NCBI GenBank assembly: GCA_937890045.1
Contig: CALBXV010000080.1
Location: 1-22,623 of the forward strand
From: an uncultured archaeon
Lineage (GTDB): Archaea; Thermoproteota; Nitrososphaeria; Nitrososphaerales; CALBXV01
Length of the DNA: 22,623 bases
Direction of reading: 5' to 3'
Shown here one piece after another: positions 8,480 to 14,502 of this stretch (positions within the stretch are counted from its first letter, which is position 1; each line of letters begins with the position of its first letter). Below the pieces are notes generated by a model that was not told the origin of the DNA, made no database searches, and saw only the letters and a program-made list of their open reading frames with translations. The position numbers and the translations under genes are program-made.

Positions 8480-8514
8480 GGGGATGGGGTTTATACCCTG
8501 TCCCCTTTTTTTTT
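8480..8514 (+). terminator. Rho-independent terminator after gp23
   Basis: A 10-bp stem with two G-T pairs (GGGGATGGGG, 8480-8489, with CCCTGTCCCC, 8496-8505) encloses a 6-base loop (TTTATA) and is followed by nine T residues (8506-8514). The T-run ends directly at the GGAG ribosome site of the nuclease gene, so that gene can only be read from the capsid transcript by read-through. Confidence 0.93.
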
Positions 8515-8523
8515 GGAGTCTCC

Positions 8524-8940
8524 ATGCACGAATACAAAGCACGCATCAGAAAATTCATTGACGGGGACACAGTTGATGTAGATATTGATTTAGGGTTTGA
8601 TATTATTCTCCATAACCAACGCATTCGCTTATATGGTATTGATACTCCTGAATCTCGTACAAGAGATAAAGAAGAAAAGTTTTATGGTAAATTAGCCACC
8701 AGTTTTCTCAAAGACCAATGCAAGAAAGGTTCATGTATTACTTTAAGAACTTACTTGGATAAGAAGGGAAAATATGGGAGAATTCTCGGAGAAATTATAA
8801 TTGATGGGGTAAATGTTAATCAACTGATGGTCGAAGAACATATGGCAGTTGAGTATCATGGGCAATCTAAAATAGATATCCATAAGGGACATATGTTTAA
8901 TCGTCAAGTGCTGAATAGAGCTGGTATCAATTATTCTTAA
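8524..8940 (+). CDS. Staphylococcal nuclease-like (thermonuclease) protein
   Basis: Encodes a 138-residue SNase-fold nuclease. The family motifs are complete: IDGDTV (D15), RLYGIDTPE (R35, D40, E43) and KGKYGRILGE (R86). These correspond to the calcium-binding aspartates, the two catalytic arginines and the general base Glu of micrococcal nuclease. No signal peptide is visible, so it should act inside the host cell, perhaps in host DNA or RNA breakdown, although a virion role cannot be ruled out. It follows the gp23 terminator with a GGAG site 5 bases before ATG and has no visible promoter. Catalytic competence is inferred from the conserved residues. Confidence 0.9.
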   Translation: MHEYKARIRKFIDGDTVDVDIDLGFDIILHNQRIRLYGIDTPESRTRDKEEKFYGKLATSFLKDQCKKGSCITLRTYLDKKGKYGRILGEIIIDGVNVNQLMVEEHMAVEYHGQSKIDIHKGHMFNRQVLNRAGINYS

Positions 8941-8948
8941 CTTTTTCC

Positions 8949-8977
8949 TTGTATTGCTGTTTTAAATATGTTATTAT
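8949..8977 (+). promoter_or_regulatory. Sigma70-type promoter pointing antisense to the desaturase
   Basis: TTGTAT (8949-8954) and TATTAT (8972-8977) are separated by 17 bp and preceded by CTTTTTCC, the same context as the promoters at 18450 and 20982. It lies just after the nuclease gene and would transcribe rightward, antisense through the minus-strand desaturase towards the gene at 9883. Confidence 0.6.
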
Positions 8978-9014
8978 TAATATGTTGGTGGGCTTGGGAA
9001 TATAAGATATATTA

Positions 9015-9809
9015 TTAATTAATATTAACATTATTAATTAACTTTAATCTCTCTAGAGAATAAACCAAAAAATAGGTTAAATCAAGCTCATACCATTTAA
9101 GACCAGCTTTAGCGGAATTTGAATAATAATGATGATTATTATGCCATCCTTCACCAAAGCTTAATATTGCAACCCACCAACAACATGTGGATAAATCATC
9201 TTTTATTTCAAAGTTTCTATATCCCCATTTATGACAAGCACTATTGACTAACCAAGTCGCATGGTAGACTACTACCAGTCTTACAAAGATTCCCCATACT
9301 ACCCAAGAGATACCGCCTATTAAATAGAATAGAATTCCCAAAGCTATTTGAATATGGATAAAATATTTTTCTAGGAATTGATAAAATTTGTCGCCATTAA
9401 TATCTTTAGTATATTTTCTTAGTCTTTCAATATTATCAAATTTATGTCTGTCATAGCACATCCATCCAATATGTGACCACCAAAAACCTTGACTTGCGTT
9501 ATGTGGATCGATTGGAGTATCAGAACCTTGATGATGCATTCTATGTTGTGCTGCCCATTTTAGAGGACCATTTTGACATGCTAACGTTCCACAAAATACA
9601 ACAAAGTAATTTAACCATCGTGGCATCTTCATACTTCGATGTGTTAAATATCTATGAAATCCAAGACAAACACCTACGCTGGCCGTAAGCCAGTACATAA
9701 AGGCAAATAGACCAACTGCTGACCAGGAAAATGTGGAAGGAATAAAGGCTAGGAGAGCTCCTAGATGTAGAAAGATGAACCAGCCGACAGTTGATTTATT
9801 CAATTTCAT
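9015..9809 (-). CDS. Fatty acid desaturase (delta-9 type, membrane diiron)
   Basis: Encodes a 264-residue membrane desaturase that would introduce a double bond into fatty acyl chains. All three histidine boxes are present: HRYLTH (H52, H57), HRMHH (H89, H92, H93) and HNNHH (H223, H226, H227), together with the NSACHKWG motif (H193). Hydrophobic segments near residues 10-50, 66-80 and 152-188 fit the membrane-embedded fold. I chose the ATG at 9807-9809 because AAAGGA lies 6 bases upstream on the minus strand and the 23 codons of the longer frame upstream of it contain the promoter. It is the only minus-strand gene in the window. Related desaturases are known from marine bacteria and some cyanophages; remodelling of host membrane lipids is an inference. 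Confidence 0.93.
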   Translation of the reverse strand: MKLNKSTVGWFIFLHLGALLAFIPSTFSWSAVGLFAFMYWLTASVGVCLGFHRYLTHRSMKMPRWLNYFVVFCGTLACQNGPLKWAAQHRMHHQGSDTPIDPHNASQGFWWSHIGWMCYDRHKFDNIERLRKYTKDINGDKFYQFLEKYFIHIQIALGILFYLIGGISWVVWGIFVRLVVVYHATWLVNSACHKWGYRNFEIKDDLSTCCWWVAILSFGEGWHNNHHYYSNSAKAGLKWYELDLTYFLVYSLERLKLINNVNIN

Positions 9810-9829
9810 AATTTGTCCTTTCAAAGTGT

Positions 9830-9837
9830 TATAAATA
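9830..9837 (+). promoter_or_regulatory. T4-type late promoter (TATAAATA) before the tail-tube-like gene
   Basis: An exact TATAAATA octamer lies 46 bases before the ATG of the structural gene at 9883. It falls in the divergent gap with the desaturase gene and overlaps the expected start site of the minus-strand promoter at 9843-9871. Confidence 0.78.
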
Positions 9838-9842
9838 ATAAT

Positions 9843-9871
9843 ATTATATAGTATATATAAGATCAATAAAA
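9843..9871 (-). promoter_or_regulatory. Sigma70-type promoter of the desaturase gene
   Basis: Read on the minus strand, TTTTAT (9866-9871) and TATAAT (9843-9848) are separated by 17 bp and preceded by GTTCC. Aligned without gaps, the 33-base segment resembles the uvsY promoter (TTCCTTGTATTAATC against TTCCTTTTATTGATC). The expected start near 9836 leaves a leader of about 27 bases carrying the AAAGGA ribosome site. Confidence 0.65.
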
Positions 9872-9882
9872 GGAACAATTAA

Positions 9883-10389
9883 ATGGCTTACGCAAATCAA
9901 CCGACTAACCTTAATTATTTAAACGTAATAAGTTTCCAGACAAACTTTCTACGCATGCCGACTGTGGACTATTTTTGTCAGCGTGTAGGTATGCCCGGAA
10001 TTTCATTAACCAGTCAAATGCAATCAACGCCATTTGCAGGTATCCCGATAGAAGGTGATAACTTAGTTTTCGAAGAATTGAGTATTGACTTTATCATAGA
10101 TGAAGACCTAAAGAATTATATGGAGATATATAATTGGATGCAAGCAATAGGGTTTCCAGATAATTTCGATCAATATGATTCTGAAAAAGGTAAAGACCTG
10201 AAATCTGATGGTAATATAATTATACATACTAATAAGTCTAATCCTAATTATAATGTAACCTTTAAAGACATATTTCCAATAGCTTTGGGTGGTATTAATT
10301 TTGATACTAATGCCACTTCCCTCGAACCTATTGTGGTTAATGCTGTATTTCAATATACAGGTGCATTTTCCGTTAAAAAGATAGGATGA
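9883..10389 (+). CDS. Tail-tube-like virion structural protein (gp19-related family)
   Basis: Encodes 168 residues with a pattern I recognise from structural proteins of marine T4-like phages related to the tail tube fold: NFLRMPTVDYFCQRVGMPGI (residues about 23-42), a PFAGIPIEGD turn, then FEELSIDFIIDEDLKNYMEI and NWMQAIGFPDNF. The tail tube fold also occurs in T4 gp54, the baseplate tube initiator, which is longer. The likely role is a tube or baseplate-tube adaptor, but which of these is uncertain. A late promoter lies 46 bases upstream and AAAGGAAC precedes the ATG. Its separation from gp18-gp19 and its divergence from the desaturase are noteworthy. Confidence 0.85.
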   Translation: MAYANQPTNLNYLNVISFQTNFLRMPTVDYFCQRVGMPGISLTSQMQSTPFAGIPIEGDNLVFEELSIDFIIDEDLKNYMEIYNWMQAIGFPDNFDQYDSEKGKDLKSDGNIIIHTNKSNPNYNVTFKDIFPIALGGINFDTNATSLEPIVVNAVFQYTGAFSVKKIG

Positions 10390-10398
10390 TATTCTTCC

Positions 10399-10427
10399 TT
10401 GTATTAATCCCATAAATTTATTATAAT
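10399..10427 (+). promoter_or_regulatory. Sigma70-type promoter of the uvsY operon
   Basis: TTGTAT (10399-10404) and a perfect TATAAT (10422-10427) are separated by 17 bp, with TTCC before the -35 box. The ATG of uvsY begins only 7 bases after the -10 box, so the transcript would start at or just before the start codon. Confidence 0.72.
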
Positions 10428-10433
10428 AGTAGT

Positions 10434-10865
10434 ATGAATATGAAAGATTTGAAAGAAATGTGTCAAATCGATACTAAGATAGATACAACTGATTTGGACG
10501 GATATTCCACCACAATTCCAGAGTTGGCTAATAAATATCATCAATTAAGACACGATGAAAAGAATGTGTTACGGTTTATCCAAAGTCAATATAAAATATT
10601 AAAACTTCAGAAGTGGAAATACTATTCCGGAAAGGCTGATCCTTCCGAATATGAAGAAAAGCCATTTGATCTGAAAGTATTAAAAAATGATATGGATTTA
10701 TTTTTAGATGGTGATGAGGAACTTTTATTAGCTAAAAATAAAATAGAAGAACAAGAAGATAAGGTTAAATTGATAGAGGAGACCGCTAGATTGATTCAGA
10801 ATGCTTCTTTTAATATTAGTAATGCTATTAAATGGAAAAAATTTCTAGCGGGGGATTTGACGTGA
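10434..10865 (+). CDS. uvsY: UvsY recombination mediator protein
   Basis: Encodes 143 residues (T4 UvsY: 137). UvsY loads the UvsX recombinase on single-stranded DNA covered by gp32 and works in recombination-dependent replication and repair. The family mark is the WKYYSGKADPSEYEEKPFD segment (residues about 61-79), matching the YYSG-G motif region of UvsY, followed by a helical C-terminal half used for hexamer formation. The adjacent uvsW gene is in the T4 order. There is no ribosome site before either candidate start (10434 or 10440), and a perfect -10 box ends 6 bases upstream, which points to a leaderless or nearly leaderless mRNA. The gene overlaps uvsW by 4 bases. Confidence 0.9.
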   Translation: MNMKDLKEMCQIDTKIDTTDLDGYSTTIPELANKYHQLRHDEKNVLRFIQSQYKILKLQKWKYYSGKADPSEYEEKPFDLKVLKNDMDLFLDGDEELLLAKNKIEEQEDKVKLIEETARLIQNASFNISNAIKWKKFLAGDLT

Positions 10866-12346
10866 TTATTGCGGGTAAATTAAATGAAACATTTCTACAA
10901 CTATCATGTGATAAACATATAGCATATGAGTTGAATGAATATTTTTCCTTTTTAGTTCCTAATCATCAATTCCATCCTAAAGTTCGTGCGAAAATGTGGG
11001 ATGGTAAGATACGTTTATTTAATATGCAGACAGGGCAATTATATTTAGGACTATTGCCGTATCTTGAAGAATGGTCAGAAAAGCATTCATATCAATTAAA
11101 GACTGATATTGTAGACGCAAAACATTTGAAGGAAGGTGATATAGATAAGATTAAAGAATTTTTTGATTCTTTGAATCTTCATTGTAAAGGGAAACAGATT
11201 ACTCCGAGAGATTATCAGATAGCATCATTTTTACATTGTATTAAATCTGATCGTACATTATTGTTATCCCCTACATCCTCTGGTAAAAGTTTAGTTATAT
11301 ATGCATTGTTGAGATGGTATCAGAGGTTTTTGGATGAGGATAAGATGTTAGTGATAGTTCCTACTACCAATCTTGTTACACAAATGTATAGTGATTTTGA
11401 TGATTATTCATCACAAGATGAATGGAATGTGGAGGAACAATGTCATAAAATATATTCGGGGAAGGAAAAGAACGAAAAACAACCAATATATATAAGTACA
11501 TGGCAAAGCTTATATAAACAACCTAAAGAATATTTTGAACAGTTTTCTTTAATAGTAGGTGATGAAGCTCACCTAGCAACAGCACAGTCATTAAAAAGTA
11601 TATTAGAAAAATCGACTTCTTGCAGATATAGATTTGGTACAACTGGAACATTAACTGATTGTAAAACACATAAACTAGTCCTTGAAGGATTGTTTGGAAA
11701 AACATATAAAGCGACCACATCGAAGGAATTGATGGATGAGAAACATATTTCCAAACTAAATATACAATGTTTACAATTAGAATATCCAGAGGAGGAACGT
11801 AAAGCGTTAACCAAAGCAACATATCAAGAGGAGATAGATTTTATAGTTTCACATAGGAAGCGTAATAATTTTATTTGTAATTTAGCATTGGATCAGAAAG
11901 GTAATACTCTTATATTATTTAATTATATTGAAAAACATGGGAAAGTATTATTAAAGATGTTACTTGAAAAAGTAAAGGATAGACAAATCTTTTTTATAGC
12001 TGGTGAAACTGATGTTGAACAAAGAGAGGAGATCAGAAAAGCAACAGAAGAAGAAAAGAATGCTGTTATTGTTGCAAGTTCGGGTGTTTTATCTACAGGT
12101 GCTAATATTAAGAATTTGCAATATTTAATTTTTGCTCATCCATATAAAGCTAAAATTCGAAATCTACAATCTATTGGTCGAGTGTTGAGATTGGATGATA
12201 AAGAAAATAAAGCAGTGCTATATGATATCATTGATGATTTACATTGGAAAAAACATGATAATTATGGACTGAAACATTGGAAGGAGAGGTTAAATATATA
12301 TTTAAAAGAAAAATTTGATTATGATTATAACTTAATACCATTATAA
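10862..12346 (+). CDS. uvsW: UvsW RNA-DNA/DNA helicase
   Basis: Encodes 494 residues of an SF2 helicase (T4 UvsW: 503) that unwinds R-loops and branched DNA and switches replication from origin to recombination mode. Seen are the N-terminal domain with MWDGKIRLFN, Walker A SPTSSGKS (residues 136-143), DEAH (234-237), motif III GTTGTL, and motif VI QSIGRVLR (436-443). I chose the GTG at 10862 rather than the ATG at 10832: it gives the common 4-base GTGA overlap with uvsY, has GGGGG upstream, and places the conserved cysteine at residue 16, near position 17 as in T4. The ATG start would overlap uvsY by 34 bases. Confidence 0.94.
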   Translation: MIIAGKLNETFLQLSCDKHIAYELNEYFSFLVPNHQFHPKVRAKMWDGKIRLFNMQTGQLYLGLLPYLEEWSEKHSYQLKTDIVDAKHLKEGDIDKIKEFFDSLNLHCKGKQITPRDYQIASFLHCIKSDRTLLLSPTSSGKSLVIYALLRWYQRFLDEDKMLVIVPTTNLVTQMYSDFDDYSSQDEWNVEEQCHKIYSGKEKNEKQPIYISTWQSLYKQPKEYFEQFSLIVGDEAHLATAQSLKSILEKSTSCRYRFGTTGTLTDCKTHKLVLEGLFGKTYKATTSKELMDEKHISKLNIQCLQLEYPEEERKALTKATYQEEIDFIVSHRKRNNFICNLALDQKGNTLILFNYIEKHGKVLLKMLLEKVKDRQIFFIAGETDVEQREEIRKATEEEKNAVIVASSGVLSTGANIKNLQYLIFAHPYKAKIRNLQSIGRVLRLDDKENKAVLYDIIDDLHWKKHDNYGLKHWKERLNIYLKEKFDYDYNLIPL

Positions 12347-12357
12347 GGGATACTACA

Positions 12358-12525
12358 ATGGGAAAAACGTATCGAAAGGTTAAATCGCAAGACCGTCAGA
12401 AAGAACGCAATCATAAATTTAAAGAATTTAGATTAAAGCGTAAAATTATTAAGGAGCTGGAAAATAATGAGCAAACCGAAGAAATGTCCGAAATGCAATA
12501 CGAAGTCCCTCAAGGAAGTGGATGA
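12358..12525 (+). CDS. Small basic protein (55 aa) starting MGKTYRK
   Basis: A 55-residue protein beginning MGKTYRKVKSQDRQKERNHK, strongly basic in its first 32 residues. An AAGGGAT ribosome site lies upstream and the ATG is 11 bases after uvsW. Small proteins with an MGKTYR start are, to my recollection, common in marine T4-like phages next to replication genes; this is not verified here. The last 59 bases overlap the next zinc-protein gene in another frame, so the C-terminal part may be constrained. Function unknown; nucleic acid binding would fit its charge. Confidence 0.62.
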   Translation: MGKTYRKVKSQDRQKERNHKFKEFRLKRKIIKELENNEQTEEMSEMQYEVPQGSG

Positions 12526-12685
12526 GGGATTTAGTGGAACGACTTGGTATGTTGGATATAAATGCGGCGAATGTGACCACTATGTTCTTAAAGGATGTTC
12601 AATATGCAAACCTGATCCATTATGGAAAACTGAATATTCTATTATGAGCACACCTTCAACACCTATTGGGTTTAAATGGCAATGA
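12467..12685 (+). CDS. Small zinc-ribbon-like protein
   Basis: Encodes 72 residues with three CxxC pairs: CPKC (residues 8-11), CGEC (33-36) and CSIC (44-47), the arrangement of a small zinc ribbon with an extra knuckle. AAGGAG lies 10 bases before the ATG, which supports the start even though it overlaps the preceding small gene. The stop overlaps the dUTPase start by 10 bases. Its partner is unknown; it may bind nucleic acid or a protein of the replication complex. Confidence 0.75.
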   Translation: MSKPKKCPKCNTKSLKEVDEGFSGTTWYVGYKCGECDHYVLKGCSICKPDPLWKTEYSIMSTPSTPIGFKWQ

Positions 12686-13152
12686 AATGTAAATGTAAAA
12701 CGAAACAATTAGAAGTGAAGGTATATAATAAGTCAGATAATCCATTACCGGAAAGAAAAAATTCTGGTGATGCTGGGATGGATATTTGTTCTAATGAGGA
12801 TAAAAGTATCCGCGCCTTTAGTACCGCAGTAATTGATACGGGTCTTTATGCTATTATACCTTATGGTTATGAGGGACAAGTACGTTCACGTTCTGGATTA
12901 GCTGCAAAATATGGATTACAAGTTTTAAATTCACCGGGCACCATTGATTCTGGTTATAGAGGTGAAATTAAAGTAATAATGATTAATCACAATCATTATC
13001 CATATGAAGTTAAAAAAGGTGATAGAATAGCGCAGCTGGTTATTAAACCAGTTATTGAAGCACAATTAATTAATATTGATGAAGCCGAACATACTATTGA
13101 ATCTGATACAGAAGATAGGGGCGGTGGGCTTGGTTCAACCGGAGTTAAATAG
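12676..13152 (+). CDS. dut: dUTP diphosphatase (dUTPase)
   Basis: Encodes a 158-residue trimeric dUTPase that hydrolyses dUTP to dUMP, keeping uracil out of DNA and feeding dTMP synthesis. Motif I is GDAGMDI (31-37), II RSRSGLAAKYG (70-80), III GTIDSGYRGEI (88-98, catalytic D91 and Y94), IV GDRIAQLVI (115-123) and V RGGGLGSTG (148-156). Motif V normally reads RGxGGFGSTG; here one glycine is missing and Phe is Leu, so the C-terminal lid over the uracil may close less tightly. The ATG at 12676 overlaps the upstream gene; an alternative ATG at 12682 would give the ATGA overlap. T4 has an unrelated dCTPase-dUTPase (gp56). Confidence 0.93.
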   Translation: MAMKCKCKTKQLEVKVYNKSDNPLPERKNSGDAGMDICSNEDKSIRAFSTAVIDTGLYAIIPYGYEGQVRSRSGLAAKYGLQVLNSPGTIDSGYRGEIKVIMINHNHYPYEVKKGDRIAQLVIKPVIEAQLINIDEAEHTIESDTEDRGGGLGSTGVK

Positions 13153-13163
13153 GGAGTTAAATA

Positions 13164-13763
13164 ATGTTTTTTATTGAAGATAATGATTTTTTAACAGATG
13201 AACATAAAGAAGTAATAGAATTAACTCAGAGGTCTGAGGGTATTTCATATTTCTATCAACGAAGCTTTGAGCCTCTGTTTTATAAAGATTTGACACATAC
13301 ATTATTATGTCATATATTATTTTATAGACCAGAACAAAAAGATGAGATGGGTGTTAGAAGTTATTATAATTCTGATTATGCAAAAGTTTTTGAGGATATG
13401 TTATTTACTTTTTGTAATAGAAATCAAATAACATGTACTGAGGTTATTAGAGGAGCAATAAATTTAACATATAATAATGGTCAGGAAAAATGTTTTCCGC
13501 ATGTGGATTATCACGAGTATCATAAGCAATTGATAATTTATTTGAATGACCCACAAGATAAAGAAGCACATACGGTAATTATGGATAAGGATACACCACT
13601 TGGAATAAATGGAAGTGATGGTATTTTATTTCCAGCCGAGAAGCATGAATTGGCAAGAATTGTTCCGGAAAAATACAAAGGGGTTTGTTTTGAGAACCTT
13701 CCCCATTATCAACATTATCCTAAATTTGGTGATCGCATTGTATGCGTTTTTACTTTTAAATAA
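13164..13763 (+). CDS. 2-oxoglutarate/Fe(II)-dependent oxygenase family protein
   Basis: Encodes 199 residues with the double-stranded beta-helix pattern of 2OG-Fe(II) oxygenases: HVD (H113, D115) as the first two iron ligands, a distal His in LPHYQHYPKFGDR (H181 or H184) and R191, about ten residues later, as the 2-oxoglutarate carboxylate ligand, followed by the strand IVCVFTF. It uses 2-oxoglutarate and oxygen to hydroxylate a substrate that cannot be told from the sequence. Such genes are frequent in marine T4-like phages. GGGAG lies 7 bases before ATG. Setting among dUTPase and replication genes does not by itself indicate nucleotide modification. Confidence 0.78.
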   Translation: MFFIEDNDFLTDEHKEVIELTQRSEGISYFYQRSFEPLFYKDLTHTLLCHILFYRPEQKDEMGVRSYYNSDYAKVFEDMLFTFCNRNQITCTEVIRGAINLTYNNGQEKCFPHVDYHEYHKQLIIYLNDPQDKEAHTVIMDKDTPLGINGSDGILFPAEKHELARIVPEKYKGVCFENLPHYQHYPKFGDRIVCVFTFK

Positions 13764-13768
13764 TCGAA

Positions 13769-14290
13769 ATGGCTAATCCAAAACACTACGTAGATAACGA
13801 AAAGTTTTTTATAGAAATTAAGAAATGGAAACAGCGAGTTCTTGATTCTAGGGAAGTTGATGATCCAGATCCACCTAGTACAGAATATATGGGTGAATGT
13901 TTTTTAAAAATATCCGAGAACTTAGCATGGAGACCCAATTTTATTAATTATACATTTCGTGATGATTTAGTAAGTGATGGAATAGAAAATTGTTTATTGT
14001 ATGCACATAACTTTGATCCAGAAAAATCTAAGAATCCTTTTTCTTATTTTACACAAATTATTCATCATGCCTATGTTAGGCGTATTACTAAAGAAAAGAA
14101 ACAAATGCATTTAAAATACCTTCATGTGGAACGATCTGGTATATTAGAACAAATTAATGTTAATGTAGAAGATCATAAAGCAAATACAAAACGATATGTG
14201 GAGTATTTAAGAACACATGAAAAGTATGCTGAAAATCCTCAACCTAAAAAGCCCAAGAAAAAGTCTAGATTAGAAATATTTATGAAATGA
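13769..14290 (+). CDS. 55: Late-transcription sigma factor (gp55)
   Basis: Encodes 173 residues (T4 gp55: 185). Gp55 replaces sigma70 on host RNA polymerase and recognises TATAAATA. The segment DDLVSDGIENCLLYAHNFDP followed by KNPFSYFTQIIHHAYVRRI (residues about 88-106) is the sigma region 2 signature of this family. The basic C-terminus ends in SRLEIFMK, which may be the short hydrophobic hook that binds the sliding clamp, as shown for T4 gp55; here that is inference. Three consensus late boxes in the window (2135, 6039, 9830) are its likely targets. The stop overlaps the next start by 4 bases (ATGA). The 5-base gap before its start carries no clear ribosome site. Confidence 0.92.
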   Translation: MANPKHYVDNEKFFIEIKKWKQRVLDSREVDDPDPPSTEYMGECFLKISENLAWRPNFINYTFRDDLVSDGIENCLLYAHNFDPEKSKNPFSYFTQIIHHAYVRRITKEKKQMHLKYLHVERSGILEQINVNVEDHKANTKRYVEYLRTHEKYAENPQPKKPKKKSRLEIFMK

Positions 14291-14502
14291 AATATTCCGT
14301 TCTGTCCTTCGACGAGTGTGCAAGATGTAAACAGTTTGAGCTAGACTATGAACATAAAAATTGCAGTTTTGATATAGATCATAAAGACAACATAACAATA
14401 CAGACATTTGAATGTACAAGATGTCATTTTATTTGGAAGAAGGAAATTGACCATGAAGATAGCATTGATAACAGATCAACACTTCGGCGGCAAGCAGGAT
14501 AG
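14287..14502 (+). CDS. Small cysteine-rich protein, probable zinc binding
   Basis: Encodes 71 residues with CARC (residues 11-14) and CTRC (43-46) pairs plus a single Cys at 26, a likely zinc ribbon. It starts within the ATGA that ends gp55 and its last 50 bases overlap the start of gp47, so all three are translationally linked. The overlap with gp47 makes its C-terminal 17 residues a dual-coding stretch. I do not recognise the family. Confidence 0.7.
   Translation: MKYSVLSFDECARCKQFELDYEHKNCSFDIDHKDNITIQTFECTRCHFIWKKEIDHEDSIDNRSTLRRQAG

Noticed and set aside
8968..9018. Tiny open frame MLLLICWWAWEYKIYY after the nuclease gene
   Set aside because: Its ATG lies upstream of the expected start of the 8949 promoter transcript and there is no ribosome site.
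9011..9041. TTATTAATTAA direct repeat (9012-9022 and 9031-9041) as an attachment site or desaturase insertion scar
   Set aside because: Only 11 bases of pure A/T, partly coding for the desaturase C-terminus, with no matching copy at the other end of the gene.
10832..10861. ATG at 10832 as the start of uvsW
   Set aside because: It would overlap uvsY by 34 bases; the GTG at 10862 gives a 4-base overlap, has a G-rich site upstream, and matches the T4 UvsW N-terminus length.
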